Assembly: GCF_000346485.2 (NCBI RefSeq)
Contig: NZ_KQ976354.1
Location: forward strand, 1,953,221 to 2,017,220
Direction of reading: 5' to 3'
DNA from: Scytonema hofmannii PCC 7110
Lineage (GTDB): Bacteria > Cyanobacteriota > Cyanobacteriia > Cyanobacteriales > Nostocaceae
Length of the DNA stretch: 64,000 bases
Part shown: positions 8,673 to 17,359 of the stretch, piece by piece
Layout of the letters: each line of letters opens with the position of its first letter
How positions within the stretch are numbered: position 1 is the stretch's first letter
Program-made: the position numbers and the translations under genes
Notes under the pieces: model-generated
Seen by the model: the letters and a program-made list of their open reading frames with translations, nothing else
Database searches by the model: none
Told to the model about the DNA's origin: nothing

Positions 8673-9236
8673 ATGACAAAAGAGTATTTATTAAACTTAG
8701 CTTCGTGGCTACCCCGTTCTTGTGCTAACGGTCCTGGAACGAGAATGGTGTTATGGGTACAGGGTTGTCCATTTCGATGCTCTGGTTGTCAAAATCCAGA
8801 CTTTCTGGAATTTCGCATGAATCAGGTTGTAAGTGTAGATTTTGTATGGCAAGTTTTTCAACAACTACCGGATTTAGCTGGTATTTCCTTCTCTGGTGGT
8901 GAACCGTTCGCGCAAGCAGTCGCTTTAGCTGAATTAGCGAGTCTTGTTCAATCTGCTGGTAAAACAGTAGTTTGTTGGACGGGATACCGCTTGGAACAAT
9001 TACACTCAGGTCAGGTAAAAGGAGGCGATCGTCTATTACAGCACGTCGATTTATTAATCGATGGTCTTTTTCAACAACAACAATCCAGTGATGATGTGTT
9101 GCGGGGTTCACGCAATCAACAGCTACACTTTTTATCTGGACGAATTATACAAGCAGATCTAAAAGATATTCCCCGTCAGGAATGGATCGTTAATGATACA
9201 CTCCTGACTTATACAGGGTTTCCAATTCAGGGGTAG
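8673..9236 (+). CDS. Radical SAM 4Fe-4S single-cluster protein, NrdG-like fold
   Basis: 187 residues. The cluster motif is C32-P-F-R-C36-S-G-C39 (CX3CX2C), followed by the SAM-binding motif FSGGEPF near residues 72-78 and CWTGYRLEQL, all typical of short activases such as NrdG, the anaerobic ribonucleotide reductase activator. No class III reductase gene is in the window and the neighbours are ATPases and GTPases, so a system-specific activating or modifying role is more likely than dNTP synthesis (inference). No SPASM or other auxiliary cluster domain is present. It lies 2 bases after the coiled-coil gene and 26 bases before the first GTPase gene. Confidence 0.85.
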   Translation: MTKEYLLNLASWLPRSCANGPGTRMVLWVQGCPFRCSGCQNPDFLEFRMNQVVSVDFVWQVFQQLPDLAGISFSGGEPFAQAVALAELASLVQSAGKTVVCWTGYRLEQLHSGQVKGGDRLLQHVDLLIDGLFQQQQSSDDVLRGSRNQQLHFLSGRIIQADLKDIPRQEWIVNDTLLTYTGFPIQG

Positions 9237-9262
9237 GGAGTAGAGCCAGAAGGTACAATTTC

Positions 9263-10066
9263 ATGAGCGTAATTGTCATTGGTGATAAAGCAGTTGGTAA
9301 GAGCAGCATGATCTTGGGCTTATGCGAATCATCTTCCCAAGAGAGGTATGTTGTTGTTGATGAGGATGATTGCAGCAGACTTAGAGAGCAACTGAGTCCC
9401 TATGGAACAGTACTTCCCACAGAATATCCTATCAATTTGCATTCACTCTCTTTATATTTAAGACTACCAAGACCTAAAGACATTACAGTCGATCTCATCG
9501 ATACTCGTGGGGAATTGTGGGGAGATATAAAAGCCACAGAGAGTCCCCAGAATAAATTTCCGAGCGCTTACCAAGATTTTATGCAAAAGATTGGGAAGGC
9601 TCGTTACATTATTTTAGTTCTACATCCGTATCAAGAGTTAGTCAGAGACGAGTATTTGAAATCCGAACATAATCCGCTTGATAAAGTTAATAAAGAAGAG
9701 GATTTGTATCCCCGTGATGTCTGGGTCAAAAATCTCAGAAGAAATCTAGAAACTCTGAAAAATAATTGTCGTTCGGTCAAGCATTTTTTCATTTGTCTTC
9801 ACAAAGCTGACCTTTTTTGTAACTATAGAGAGGAGAGTGCAAGATGGAAATATAATCCCTCCGGTAGTAATGATTTTAGCACTTATTTAGATCGCATTAT
9901 GAATCGCTATTTTGGTGTTGCTAAAGATGTCATTCGAGAATTTAATGCTAGCCAAGGTGGTACTTCAAAGTTAAGTTTTTTTATCACTACCAAGAAAGCT
10001 CGAAACTTACTAGAAATTCCTTGGTTGAGCTTGGGAACATATCTGAGTTTAGATGAAGAGAGATAG
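9263..10066 (+). CDS. P-loop GTPase-like protein A
   Basis: 267 residues. Walker A is G7-D-K-A-V-G12-K13-S14 at the extreme N-terminus; the DxxG motif is D80-T-R-G83; a G4-like HKAD occurs at 180-183 in place of NKxD. These motifs and their spacing fit a TRAFAC-type GTPase with a large insert between G3 and G4. There is no membrane segment. It is followed after 2 bases by another P-loop gene with different sequence, so the pair may form a heteromer (inference). Nucleotide specificity is inferred from motifs only. Confidence 0.75.
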   Translation: MSVIVIGDKAVGKSSMILGLCESSSQERYVVVDEDDCSRLREQLSPYGTVLPTEYPINLHSLSLYLRLPRPKDITVDLIDTRGELWGDIKATESPQNKFPSAYQDFMQKIGKARYIILVLHPYQELVRDEYLKSEHNPLDKVNKEEDLYPRDVWVKNLRRNLETLKNNCRSVKHFFICLHKADLFCNYREESARWKYNPSGSNDFSTYLDRIMNRYFGVAKDVIREFNASQGGTSKLSFFITTKKARNLLEIPWLSLGTYLSLDEER

Positions 10067-10068
10067 AG

Positions 10069-10950
10069 ATGATACCGACAACCAAATCTATATATTTAGA
10101 AATGTGTATCATGGGACCGAGAGCTTCAGGTAAAACAACTTACTTGGCTTCCTTGCTGGCTCCTGGATTAAAGAAGCAGGAAGGAAATACTATTAGAGCC
10201 GGGGGATTGAAGATAGATAAACTGAAAGAGATAATTGAACACTTTCTTCAACAAAAACAAGCAACTCCTGCAACGGAGTTAAACGCAGAATACGATTATC
10301 GGTTTGATATTACTATTAAAAATGCTAAACGCTTTCGTCAAGCTAACAAGATAGAACTCAGTGCAAAGGATCTTTCTGGAGAACGTTTTCAACGGATTTC
10401 TAATGCCTTTATAAATCCCGAATCAAAATCTGCCAAAGAGCAGAAAGAACTTGAACAGGATGTTTACGAGTTCCTCTCTCAATGTCTCAGACTCAACCGT
10501 TGGATGTTTATGCTGACGGAATGGCAAACTGACAAAGATGAAGATTATTTTAAAGTTTTTGAATGGCTGTGCGATCGCATCGACGAGAACAGCAAGCAAA
10601 AGTCCATACAAACCTTGAGAGTTGCTGTTGTCATGTCTAAATGCGAACGAGGTGAAATTTGGGGTGGTCGTCTCGATCCAGAAGCTGACTTATTCAAAAT
10701 TCGATTACCTAGGACTTATAACTTACTGAAAAGTAGGTTAAAGAAAAAAGTTAATTTTTTTGCTTGTTCAGCCTATGGTATTTTAGGAAAATACGATCCC
10801 CGACCCAATCGATTTTATAGTGAAGAAGAGGGAATTGATTTAGAGTGTCGCGCTCGCTTGCGAGATTTTGAGAACTGGAATCCATATGGTGTAATTGAAC
10901 CAATTTACTGGCTGGGTACAGGAGAAAATTTATACAATGAATTTCTTTAA
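10069..10950 (+). CDS. P-loop GTPase-like protein B
   Basis: 293 residues. Walker A G16-P-R-A-S-G21-K22-T23 follows a short beta strand; the G3 motif is D101-L-S-G104 and a G4-like SKCE lies at 190-193. The protein is soluble and mostly helical after the switch regions, and its end (YGVIEPIYWLGTG) is matched by the next protein (FGLVAPIYWLQTG), so B and C are paralogues. The start is 2 bases after gene A. It belongs to the double-GTPase-like proteins seen in predicted NTP-dependent conflict systems (recalled, not checked here). Confidence 0.72.
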   Translation: MIPTTKSIYLEMCIMGPRASGKTTYLASLLAPGLKKQEGNTIRAGGLKIDKLKEIIEHFLQQKQATPATELNAEYDYRFDITIKNAKRFRQANKIELSAKDLSGERFQRISNAFINPESKSAKEQKELEQDVYEFLSQCLRLNRWMFMLTEWQTDKDEDYFKVFEWLCDRIDENSKQKSIQTLRVAVVMSKCERGEIWGGRLDPEADLFKIRLPRTYNLLKSRLKKKVNFFACSAYGILGKYDPRPNRFYSEEEGIDLECRARLRDFENWNPYGVIEPIYWLGTGENLYNEFL

Positions 10951-11815
10951 TCTGAACTTCCTCAGCGCAACTCCTCTTAACCTACCAGGTGGTGATATCC
11001 GCACGATTGGGACTCGCGATGCAGGGAAAACATCTTACCTTGCAGCACTCTCTACCTGTTTGCAAGCTGAAAGCTACTTAGAAGGACGTGTGTTATCTGT
11101 CGATCCCTATGGATATGGAGCCGAACATCTCCAAGCCAATGCTGAAAATGTCTTAAAAAATGGGATTGAAATGCCAGCAAGTGAATACGCTGACTCCTGT
11201 AGATTTTCTATCAAGCTGAAACCGAAATTCTTCATGAATCCAATTGCAACAATCTTAAGAAGACCTCTCAGGCTAAACATATCCATAACAGCACCGACTG
11301 GAGAATTAATTGAGAATTTGATTGTGGGAAATGCTTCCCAAGATGCTCTTAATGATTGTGCTTCTGTGGTCGGTCTCATGATTATGCTTGATAGCACGAC
11401 TCCTACACGAGATAGAGATTATGCAAAGGCGATCGCTAACTTACAAAGAGAACTAGGAAATATTCTTGGGTTGCAGAGAAATCGCCGCAGGTTGAAAAGA
11501 CACAGAATTGCAGTTGTATTTACCAAAGGCGAACAAAATGATGTTTACCGCCATCAGCCTAAAGAGTTTGCCGAACTCAAATTTTCCCACACTTTCACAA
11601 ATTTAAACAATTGGCGGAAAACTTGGGGTTGTTCAATGAACTTTTTCATGTGTTCTGCATTTGGCTTTATTGGTGATACACTTCAACCTAATTGTAGGCA
11701 AGTTAAGGGAAGCAAAGCATATACTTTAAGCAAACCAGAAGCTTGGCGACCCTTTGGTTTAGTTGCTCCCATATACTGGCTGCAAACAGGTAAAGACGAT
11801 CGTCAGTTGCGATAA
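10937..11815 (+). CDS. P-loop protein C, probable degenerate GTPase
   Basis: 292 residues from the ATG at 10937, which overlaps the end of gene B by 14 bases; a start at 10895 would give a longer overlap. Walker A is G25-T-R-D-A-G30-K31-T32. At the position of DxxG the sequence is A119-P-T-G122, so the Mg-binding Asp is missing; a G4-like TKGE is present. It shares the C-terminal PIYWL motif with B. It may bind nucleotide without hydrolysing it, acting as a regulatory partner of A or B (inference). Confidence 0.7.
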   Translation: MNFFNLNFLSATPLNLPGGDIRTIGTRDAGKTSYLAALSTCLQAESYLEGRVLSVDPYGYGAEHLQANAENVLKNGIEMPASEYADSCRFSIKLKPKFFMNPIATILRRPLRLNISITAPTGELIENLIVGNASQDALNDCASVVGLMIMLDSTTPTRDRDYAKAIANLQRELGNILGLQRNRRRLKRHRIAVVFTKGEQNDVYRHQPKEFAELKFSHTFTNLNNWRKTWGCSMNFFMCSAFGFIGDTLQPNCRQVKGSKAYTLSKPEAWRPFGLVAPIYWLQTGKDDRQLR

Positions 11816-11834
11816 GCATAGTAGAGGTTGAATT

Positions 11835-14198
11835 ATGTCTTCCTTAAACATCCGCAATGCAGAAGTTGAAATCTACGAGTTTTCTAGAGGTTTTAGTGAA
11901 GTATTAGAAAATGGTTGCTGGATATCTGGTGGTTTTGGAAATGCAATTGACCGTTCTAATTATGACGGAGAAATACCTGCTCCCATTCAACAATATATCA
12001 ACAACAACCAGAACATCTTTGGAATACCCACTGGTTTTGCACCTCCGAAGAAGGAAGTAGCGCTGATTGCTAGAGTTATAGATGCTCGTTACTGTGTTTT
12101 AGCAGTTGCCAATTATCTGGGGAAAGATAATAAAGGAAGAGATGGGATTATTGGATATCGCTATTTTTGGCTAGATAGAAATTCTGAAATTAATCAACAC
12201 CTAGAATTAGATGGTGTCGGAACTTTACTAAATTGGTGGCTGCAGAATCCTTTTGTCTTTAAGATGAATCCTGACTCGTTCACAGGAGATAAGTTAGTTT
12301 GCAATGAATATCTAGAATATTTCTCCAGTCATAATGTTAATTCTAATGACCAACAAAATTATCCTATTTATCCTGTCATTTTAACATTAGCTGAACTTAA
12401 CAGAGATAACCCACTCCAATTACATACTCAAGCTGCTGAAGAAGCAGAAAAAGCTGGACTTCCTCTTGCATGGGCTTGGAATGTACGCAGGCTAAATTTT
12501 CCAGAAATGTATGTTGCTATTTCATGTGAGGATGAAACTGCAAAACAAGCCATTGAGCGCGAATTAGCAAGAAAGATTGTCAACAAGGTAAATCCTTTAG
12601 GAACACCTGTACAAAAGGAAATCAGCAAAAGAACGGATAGAGAGCGTTTGACTGGAGACGAAAAGTCAATTGAGATGACACTAGACGAGTTTGTAAGCGA
12701 TCGCAGTGCATCCAATGAAAGACGTAGTTTAGAAACAGCAAATGCTATTGTCAAAATATTGTGGAGTAATAAAGATTTAGATTGGCAGAAATTTTTTGTT
12801 GCAGACAATCAACACGTCAAGCATCTTAGGAAAGATGAAGATCCTCAAACAGAATCGGTGAAATATTATGCTCTTCTACCTATTTTAATTCCAGAGAACA
12901 TTATTATTTGGTTAAGTTGGCTGCGAGAGAAAAGGAATCAAAAACAGACAAAAATTTCTTTTAAAACACAGAATTTAATCTTGGAATCTTGCACGCCTAT
13001 ACAAAGAGAATTTATTGTTCAGTACATCTATGATGGAATTTCCGTTCTCTTAAATGAATTAGTATATGGGAATCAAAATGCTTACAATCTTTGTAGATGG
13101 TTGTTCGTAACTCACAAGGAGAATATTTGGTCTAAATCTTTCAATATGTATGCTGCAAAGATTCTAGAATGTCTAGATAGTACACCTTATAATATATCAG
13201 AATTGTTTGACAGACAAGCTACACAAGATTTTTTAATCAAACTGAGAAACAATTTTTTGAGTGAGAAAGTTACTACAAATAAACATAATTTTAGAAATTT
13301 AGGAGAACTCTTCTCTCAACGAGTGAAAACTGAACTGAATCCAATTAAAGTTTTTCTCAACCAGTACGACAAGAAACTACTAGATGTTAATTTGTTAGCA
13401 GCTGTTTGCTATCACTGTAGTGAAGGCAAAATTCCCTATACTGTTTTCTCAAAACTAAAAACTGAGGATAAAAATAAGATAGATAGAATTTTGAGCGTTG
13501 CTTCTCAAGAGGAGATATTAGATGAAAATCATGATGCTTCTTCTCCAAGCAGACAAAATCATCCTACGAGAAGACACAAAACTTTGAAGGGTAAGGGACT
13601 GTCAAAAAAACAAGAAATATTCTATAAGCGGAGAAGACAACAAGAGCGTTTTTTACTGGTTATTCTGATATTCAGTGTTCTCATTTTCTTGGTTTTGTTT
13701 TTTCCTAAACTATCCAACCACCTATTTCAGTCTTTGCCAAGTTTTTCACGTTTATCTTTGAAAGAAAGTATTGAGAAGTGCGAAAATCTAGATACTAACA
13801 CCACTCAATCTTCAGAAAACAAAGAAAAATTACAAAGATGTCAAGCAGAACTCAAGAAATTACTCGTTAGAGAAATGGATAAACTCAGTGTACTTCAGAA
13901 AAATGAAACACGTGATGCTGAAAAAAATCATCTGAGAGAGAGTCAAACATATATGGACATAAGAGACTTATTTATCAATCGAAGCGTGGCTTTACAACTT
14001 AAGACATCAGGAGCAGAGAAGTATGAGGAGCTTGACCAACATATCTTATCTATTATGAATTACTTGAAACAGTCTCTTGACGATAAAAAACCCGATCGGG
14101 AAATCTTTCAACCTCTAGAAAACTGTGCAAAAAAAAATCAATCAGAAGAATTTAAAGCTTGTGTAAAAAACTTACCACTCTATGAAAATAAGAGGTAA
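11835..14198 (+). CDS. Large single-span membrane protein associated with the GTPases (GAP1-like?)
   Basis: 787 residues; the ATG at 11835 has a GAGGT ribosome site about 8 bases upstream. Residues 1-600 are cytosolic: a beta-rich N-terminal domain (ELDGVGTLLNWWLQNPF), then a helical domain with a charged RRRQQER stretch just before one membrane helix near residues 605-625 (LLVILIFSVLIFLVLFF). About 160 residues follow, charged, helical and with four cysteines, probably outside the membrane. Order and context resemble the GTPase-associated protein 1 (GAP1) partners described computationally for double-GTPase systems, but I cannot confirm the domain. It could carry a signal from the GTPases across the membrane (inference). 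Confidence 0.55.
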   Translation: MSSLNIRNAEVEIYEFSRGFSEVLENGCWISGGFGNAIDRSNYDGEIPAPIQQYINNNQNIFGIPTGFAPPKKEVALIARVIDARYCVLAVANYLGKDNKGRDGIIGYRYFWLDRNSEINQHLELDGVGTLLNWWLQNPFVFKMNPDSFTGDKLVCNEYLEYFSSHNVNSNDQQNYPIYPVILTLAELNRDNPLQLHTQAAEEAEKAGLPLAWAWNVRRLNFPEMYVAISCEDETAKQAIERELARKIVNKVNPLGTPVQKEISKRTDRERLTGDEKSIEMTLDEFVSDRSASNERRSLETANAIVKILWSNKDLDWQKFFVADNQHVKHLRKDEDPQTESVKYYALLPILIPENIIIWLSWLREKRNQKQTKISFKTQNLILESCTPIQREFIVQYIYDGISVLLNELVYGNQNAYNLCRWLFVTHKENIWSKSFNMYAAKILECLDSTPYNISELFDRQATQDFLIKLRNNFLSEKVTTNKHNFRNLGELFSQRVKTELNPIKVFLNQYDKKLLDVNLLAAVCYHCSEGKIPYTVFSKLKTEDKNKIDRILSVASQEEILDENHDASSPSRQNHPTRRHKTLKGKGLSKKQEIFYKRRRQQERFLLVILIFSVLIFLVLFFPKLSNHLFQSLPSFSRLSLKESIEKCENLDTNTTQSSENKEKLQRCQAELKKLLVREMDKLSVLQKNETRDAEKNHLRESQTYMDIRDLFINRSVALQLKTSGAEKYEELDQHILSIMNYLKQSLDDKKPDREIFQPLENCAKKNQSEEFKACVKNLPLYENKR

Positions 14199-14201
14199 AA
14201 T

Positions 14202-15296
14202 GTGAGACCTGAAAGACTGTTACTATATATATTATCAGGCATTATTGCTGCTTTAATAAGTTGGGATATTGCTCAAATTATTCTAGGACTGGTGCGAAAG
14301 ATCGGTGATGGAACTTTGCCATTTAGACCAGACTTTATCTTATTACCTTTTTTAGCATTTTTCTTTGCTATTACAATGGTAGCTACAGAGATATTCCTGA
14401 GCAATCCTACTAGGTATAGAAATAACTTTCAGACACTACGCAGCTATTTTTTAAAAACCATATTGTGGAGTGCGATCGCAGGTTTATGTGCAGCAATCTC
14501 TACTTTTATTCTTTATGAAATGAAAGGCTTAACAGCTGAAAATGTCAAGCGCATTGCTTGGTGTATTATTGGACTATCCACAGGTATATGTGAAGGCTTA
14601 AGCTGGCGATCGCGAAGTGCGGAAGGCTTAACCAGTAAAGGAACTAAACGCATTAAGAATACAATTTTGTTTGGTAGTATTGCAGGATTTAGTGCGGCTT
14701 TGATTGTGGAAAACTTGTTTCACAACGCCAATTTTCTCAAGCAATATCATGAACCATTTGGGTTCTTAGCTTTCGGTTGTATTTTGGGAGCACTTCTCAG
14801 CTTTGCTACATCCCCAACTTACCAAGTAGCCTTACGAGCAGGTGAGGGGCTAGCATCTATCAATCCAAAGGTCTTGGAGGAAGAAGTTAAGAACGGCGCG
14901 ATCCGCGATTTACCTAAATTAACACCAAGAGGCGCATTTCAATTTGTTGTTGAACCACCAAATGAAGGAGCCAATGCAAAAGAACCGGATGTCATTGAAG
15001 AAGGGTTATCTATTCAACTACCAGATGGTAAACCTATTACAATTGGTGGTGGCGATCGCGATGATATCTATCTTCCGCAAATCCCTCCCAAATGTGCAGA
15101 AATTATGGTCAAATTTCCCTATGCTAAGATAACTTGCAATAGCACAAACGCCGTTGAAATTTTCCCACAACCAAAAAAGAAATCGCAGACTTCTGAATAC
15201 ACACTTTGGCATAATCAAATTATTACTTTTAAAAGCCCAGATGCTGAAAAAGTTTATCGATTTGTTTTCTACGATCGCTTCCTCGATCCGCAATAA
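14202..15296 (+). CDS. Polytopic membrane protein with C-terminal FHA-like domain
   Basis: 364 residues from a GTG 3 bases after the previous stop. About six membrane helices lie within residues 5-205. The soluble C-terminus, from about residue 265, has an FHA-like arrangement: LSIQLPDGKPITIGGGDRDD followed by IYLPQIPPKCAEI, matching the IGR..D-I-L..S..H pattern loosely; the usual Arg, Ser and His ligands are only partly kept. FHA domains bind phosphothreonine; here binding may be altered. It is tightly coupled to the 787-residue gene and to the von Willebrand gene. Confidence 0.62.
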   Translation: MRPERLLLYILSGIIAALISWDIAQIILGLVRKIGDGTLPFRPDFILLPFLAFFFAITMVATEIFLSNPTRYRNNFQTLRSYFLKTILWSAIAGLCAAISTFILYEMKGLTAENVKRIAWCIIGLSTGICEGLSWRSRSAEGLTSKGTKRIKNTILFGSIAGFSAALIVENLFHNANFLKQYHEPFGFLAFGCILGALLSFATSPTYQVALRAGEGLASINPKVLEEEVKNGAIRDLPKLTPRGAFQFVVEPPNEGANAKEPDVIEEGLSIQLPDGKPITIGGGDRDDIYLPQIPPKCAEIMVKFPYAKITCNSTNAVEIFPQPKKKSQTSEYTLWHNQIITFKSPDAEKVYRFVFYDRFLDPQ

Positions 15297-15312
15297 CAAG
15301 CTAGATCCCCAC

Positions 15313-16767
15313 GTGCGGCGATCGTCACCCCCTACCTCCTACCCCCTACTCCCTATTCTTTACTTCCTACTCCCTATTCCCTACTCCCTATTCCCTACTC
15401 CCACACTAGCTGCTAATGGTTCTGTAGAAATTCTCAATAATTACAAAACCGATGGCGATCGCGTGATTTTAAAAGTCAGAGTACTAGACTTAGAAAATCA
15501 GCCTGTTTCCGGTCTTAATCGCGAGAATTTTCAAATAAAAACCGTTGACGAGCAGGGAAAAGAAGCGACTTTTCCTGTAGATAAAGTCGTCTCACCAGAA
15601 CTTTCCCAACCCGATCCTGCCAATATTATTATTTTATTAGATATGAGTGGTAGCATGCAGCAAAGAGATGCTACCAAAGTTAGAAAACTCAATGGAGCGA
15701 CCAAAGCAATACGAGAGATTTTACAACAACTCAGAAAGGAAAACTTACCTTATCAAATAGCTCTTGTACCCTTTGGCTTTTCGGATTCTAAAAAAACGTG
15801 TCCTATTGTATATGATGTCAGCGAAAATATAATTAGAAACAGCTTTCGCGACATCAAAGATATCAATCTAGACAGTCAAATTGATGAACTAGCCAACCAG
15901 AATGTATGTGCTGCAACAAATCTTTATCAACCAGTTGAAGAAGCTGTAAAGTTTTTAGGGACTCAGGGAAACTCCCTACAAACTCAAGAAAAAACAGATT
16001 CTCGACTAGCAGTCATTTTACTATCTGATGGCTATCATGTGATTGAGCGTTCACGCGAACAGCAGCAGTTTGAGAGTTTAAGAGATGTTTTGCAAAAATA
16101 TAGTACTAAAGTCACAGTTCACACTCTAGGCTATGGAGAGACTCTACAGCAATTGCGCGATCGCACCAAATGTCGCCTCAAAGATACTGAGTTAACAGTT
16201 AATAAAGTCAGCGCTACCTGTAAACTACCCAATCTGACATCTGAAGAATTTATCTTTGAAGCGATGCAATTAATTACAGAAACTGATAATCAGTATGCTT
16301 CTCCTTCTACCGATATCAATACATTTATTGTTGACGAGCAAAGACTCAATGATATTGCTAAAGCCACGGGAGGATTATATAAGTTTTCTACGAATTCTCA
16401 AGATATAGCAAATAGTTTAATTAACTTCTTTAAAACGCTTCGAGAATATGAAGTGACATATCAACAAAAAGATGCTAAACAAGCAACACAGTATAAAACT
16501 ATAGTCACAGTTTTTTCTCAAGAAAGAAACTTTGATTTTTCTTCTCTAGAAAAGCTCATTCGACTGAATAACATTGGATTTCAAGCTGAACTTTCTTTGC
16601 ACGATTATCTTCTTGTGTTAGCAAGCACTTTTGGTTTTGCTATTATATGGTTTCTTATCTTTTGGTGGTGGAGTCGCCAACTGAGATCTGAATCTGAAAG
16701 AGTTATCAACAATTACAGTGATTCCCACACTCATGAGGTACAAGAAGAAAGAATTAACCGCAGATAA
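15313..16767 (+). CDS. Exported von Willebrand factor A protein with C-terminal membrane anchor
   Basis: 484 residues if translated from the GTG at 15313, 16 bases after the previous stop; an ATG at 15241 overlapping the previous gene is the alternative. From 15313 the N-terminus reads MRRSSPPTSYPLLPILYF, then a hydrophobic run ending TPTLA-ANG: a plausible signal peptide made of translated CCCTACT/CCCTATT heptamers. The vWA domain follows, with MIDAS DMSGSMQ near residue 111 and SDGYHV later. One membrane helix near the end (LVLASTFGFAIIWFLIF) leaves a short cytosolic tail. The last residues NRR and the stop come from a dispersed repeat. It is the last gene of the operon and probably its periplasmic metal-dependent adhesion module. 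Confidence 0.78.
   Translation: MRRSSPPTSYPLLPILYFLLPIPYSLFPTPTLAANGSVEILNNYKTDGDRVILKVRVLDLENQPVSGLNRENFQIKTVDEQGKEATFPVDKVVSPELSQPDPANIIILLDMSGSMQQRDATKVRKLNGATKAIREILQQLRKENLPYQIALVPFGFSDSKKTCPIVYDVSENIIRNSFRDIKDINLDSQIDELANQNVCAATNLYQPVEEAVKFLGTQGNSLQTQEKTDSRLAVILLSDGYHVIERSREQQQFESLRDVLQKYSTKVTVHTLGYGETLQQLRDRTKCRLKDTELTVNKVSATCKLPNLTSEEFIFEAMQLITETDNQYASPSTDINTFIVDEQRLNDIAKATGGLYKFSTNSQDIANSLINFFKTLREYEVTYQQKDAKQATQYKTIVTVFSQERNFDFSSLEKLIRLNNIGFQAELSLHDYLLVLASTFGFAIIWFLIFWWWSRQLRSESERVINNYSDSHTHEVQEERINRR
15328..15403 (+). repeat. STRR array (CCCTACT/CCCTATT) inside a coding N-terminus
   Basis: Tandem heptamers such as CTCCCTATTCCCTACTCCC run from the fifth codon after the proposed GTG start to just before the mature von Willebrand protein. 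In this frame the array has no stop and encodes Pro, Leu, Tyr, Ile and Phe, giving a hydrophobic segment. Confidence 0.88.
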
Positions 16768-16792
16768 ACGCAGATGGACGCAGATAAATAGG
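16755..16792 (+). repeat. Dispersed repeat (ACCGCAGATAAACGCAGATG type)
   Basis: The repeat AACCGCAGATAAACGCAGAT followed by GGACGCAGATAAA begins within the last three codons of the von Willebrand gene. The same family recurs at 60717-60794 (as a palindrome, at the murJ end) and partly near 48787-48810. Confidence 0.85.
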
Positions 16793-16811
16793 AAACGCTA
16801 TATTTCAACCC

Positions 16812-17258
16812 TTAAGAATTACAGTATTTGTTAAAAGATATTAATATTTTTTTCTCTTCTATAATAGATTGTTTTATTTTATCCAGACTATTGTATCCAC
16901 TTTGAGGGTTAGTCGCTATCTTATTTGGTTTGATAAGATTCGACCCTGCAGAAGTATAGCTGTCATATAAGTTAAAAAACTGATTCTGAAAATTAACTAG
17001 TGACTGGTCGTTAAATGTTGATTGATTTATTATTTGATCAGCCGATTTTTCAGTAACTTTGATAAATTGTGATAACGCCTCTTTGTCGAATTTTGAATTC
17101 TGCTTCACTGTCTGAGTTTCGTCAACAACAGTTTGCATAACTTGAGTGAATCTTTGGCACTGCGCCTGAGTACTCTCAGTTTGATTACAACTTGCTAGTA
17201 AAAAAGTGCTTACCATAACCACTGAAGAGTAGAGATACCGTTTTTGAAGTTTAGACAC
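16812..17258 (-). CDS. Small lipoprotein, unknown function
   Basis: 148 residues from a GTG. The N-terminus is a lipoprotein signal: basic MSKLQKR, a hydrophobic core and lipobox L21-A22-S23-C24. The mature part is helical and polar with two further cysteines, one in the QCQRF segment and one near the end (KYCNS). It converges with the von Willebrand gene end, 45 bases away. No family recognised. Confidence 0.62.
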   Translation of the reverse strand: MSKLQKRYLYSSVVMVSTFLLASCNQTESTQAQCQRFTQVMQTVVDETQTVKQNSKFDKEALSQFIKVTEKSADQIINQSTFNDQSLVNFQNQFFNLYDSYTSAGSNLIKPNKIATNPQSGYNSLDKIKQSIIEEKKILISFNKYCNS

Positions 17259-17359
17259 GGCAGTACTTATAATTCAGACAATTTGTTTTATTGTACACTA
17301 TAACCAATAGAATTCTCAAGTTATAATAGATAAATTTACACTAGCAAGCAATTAGAAAA

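Noticed and set aside
8725-9111. 128-codon minus-strand frame opposite the radical SAM gene
   Set aside because: No domain or start signal; the plus-strand gene has clear motifs and coupling.
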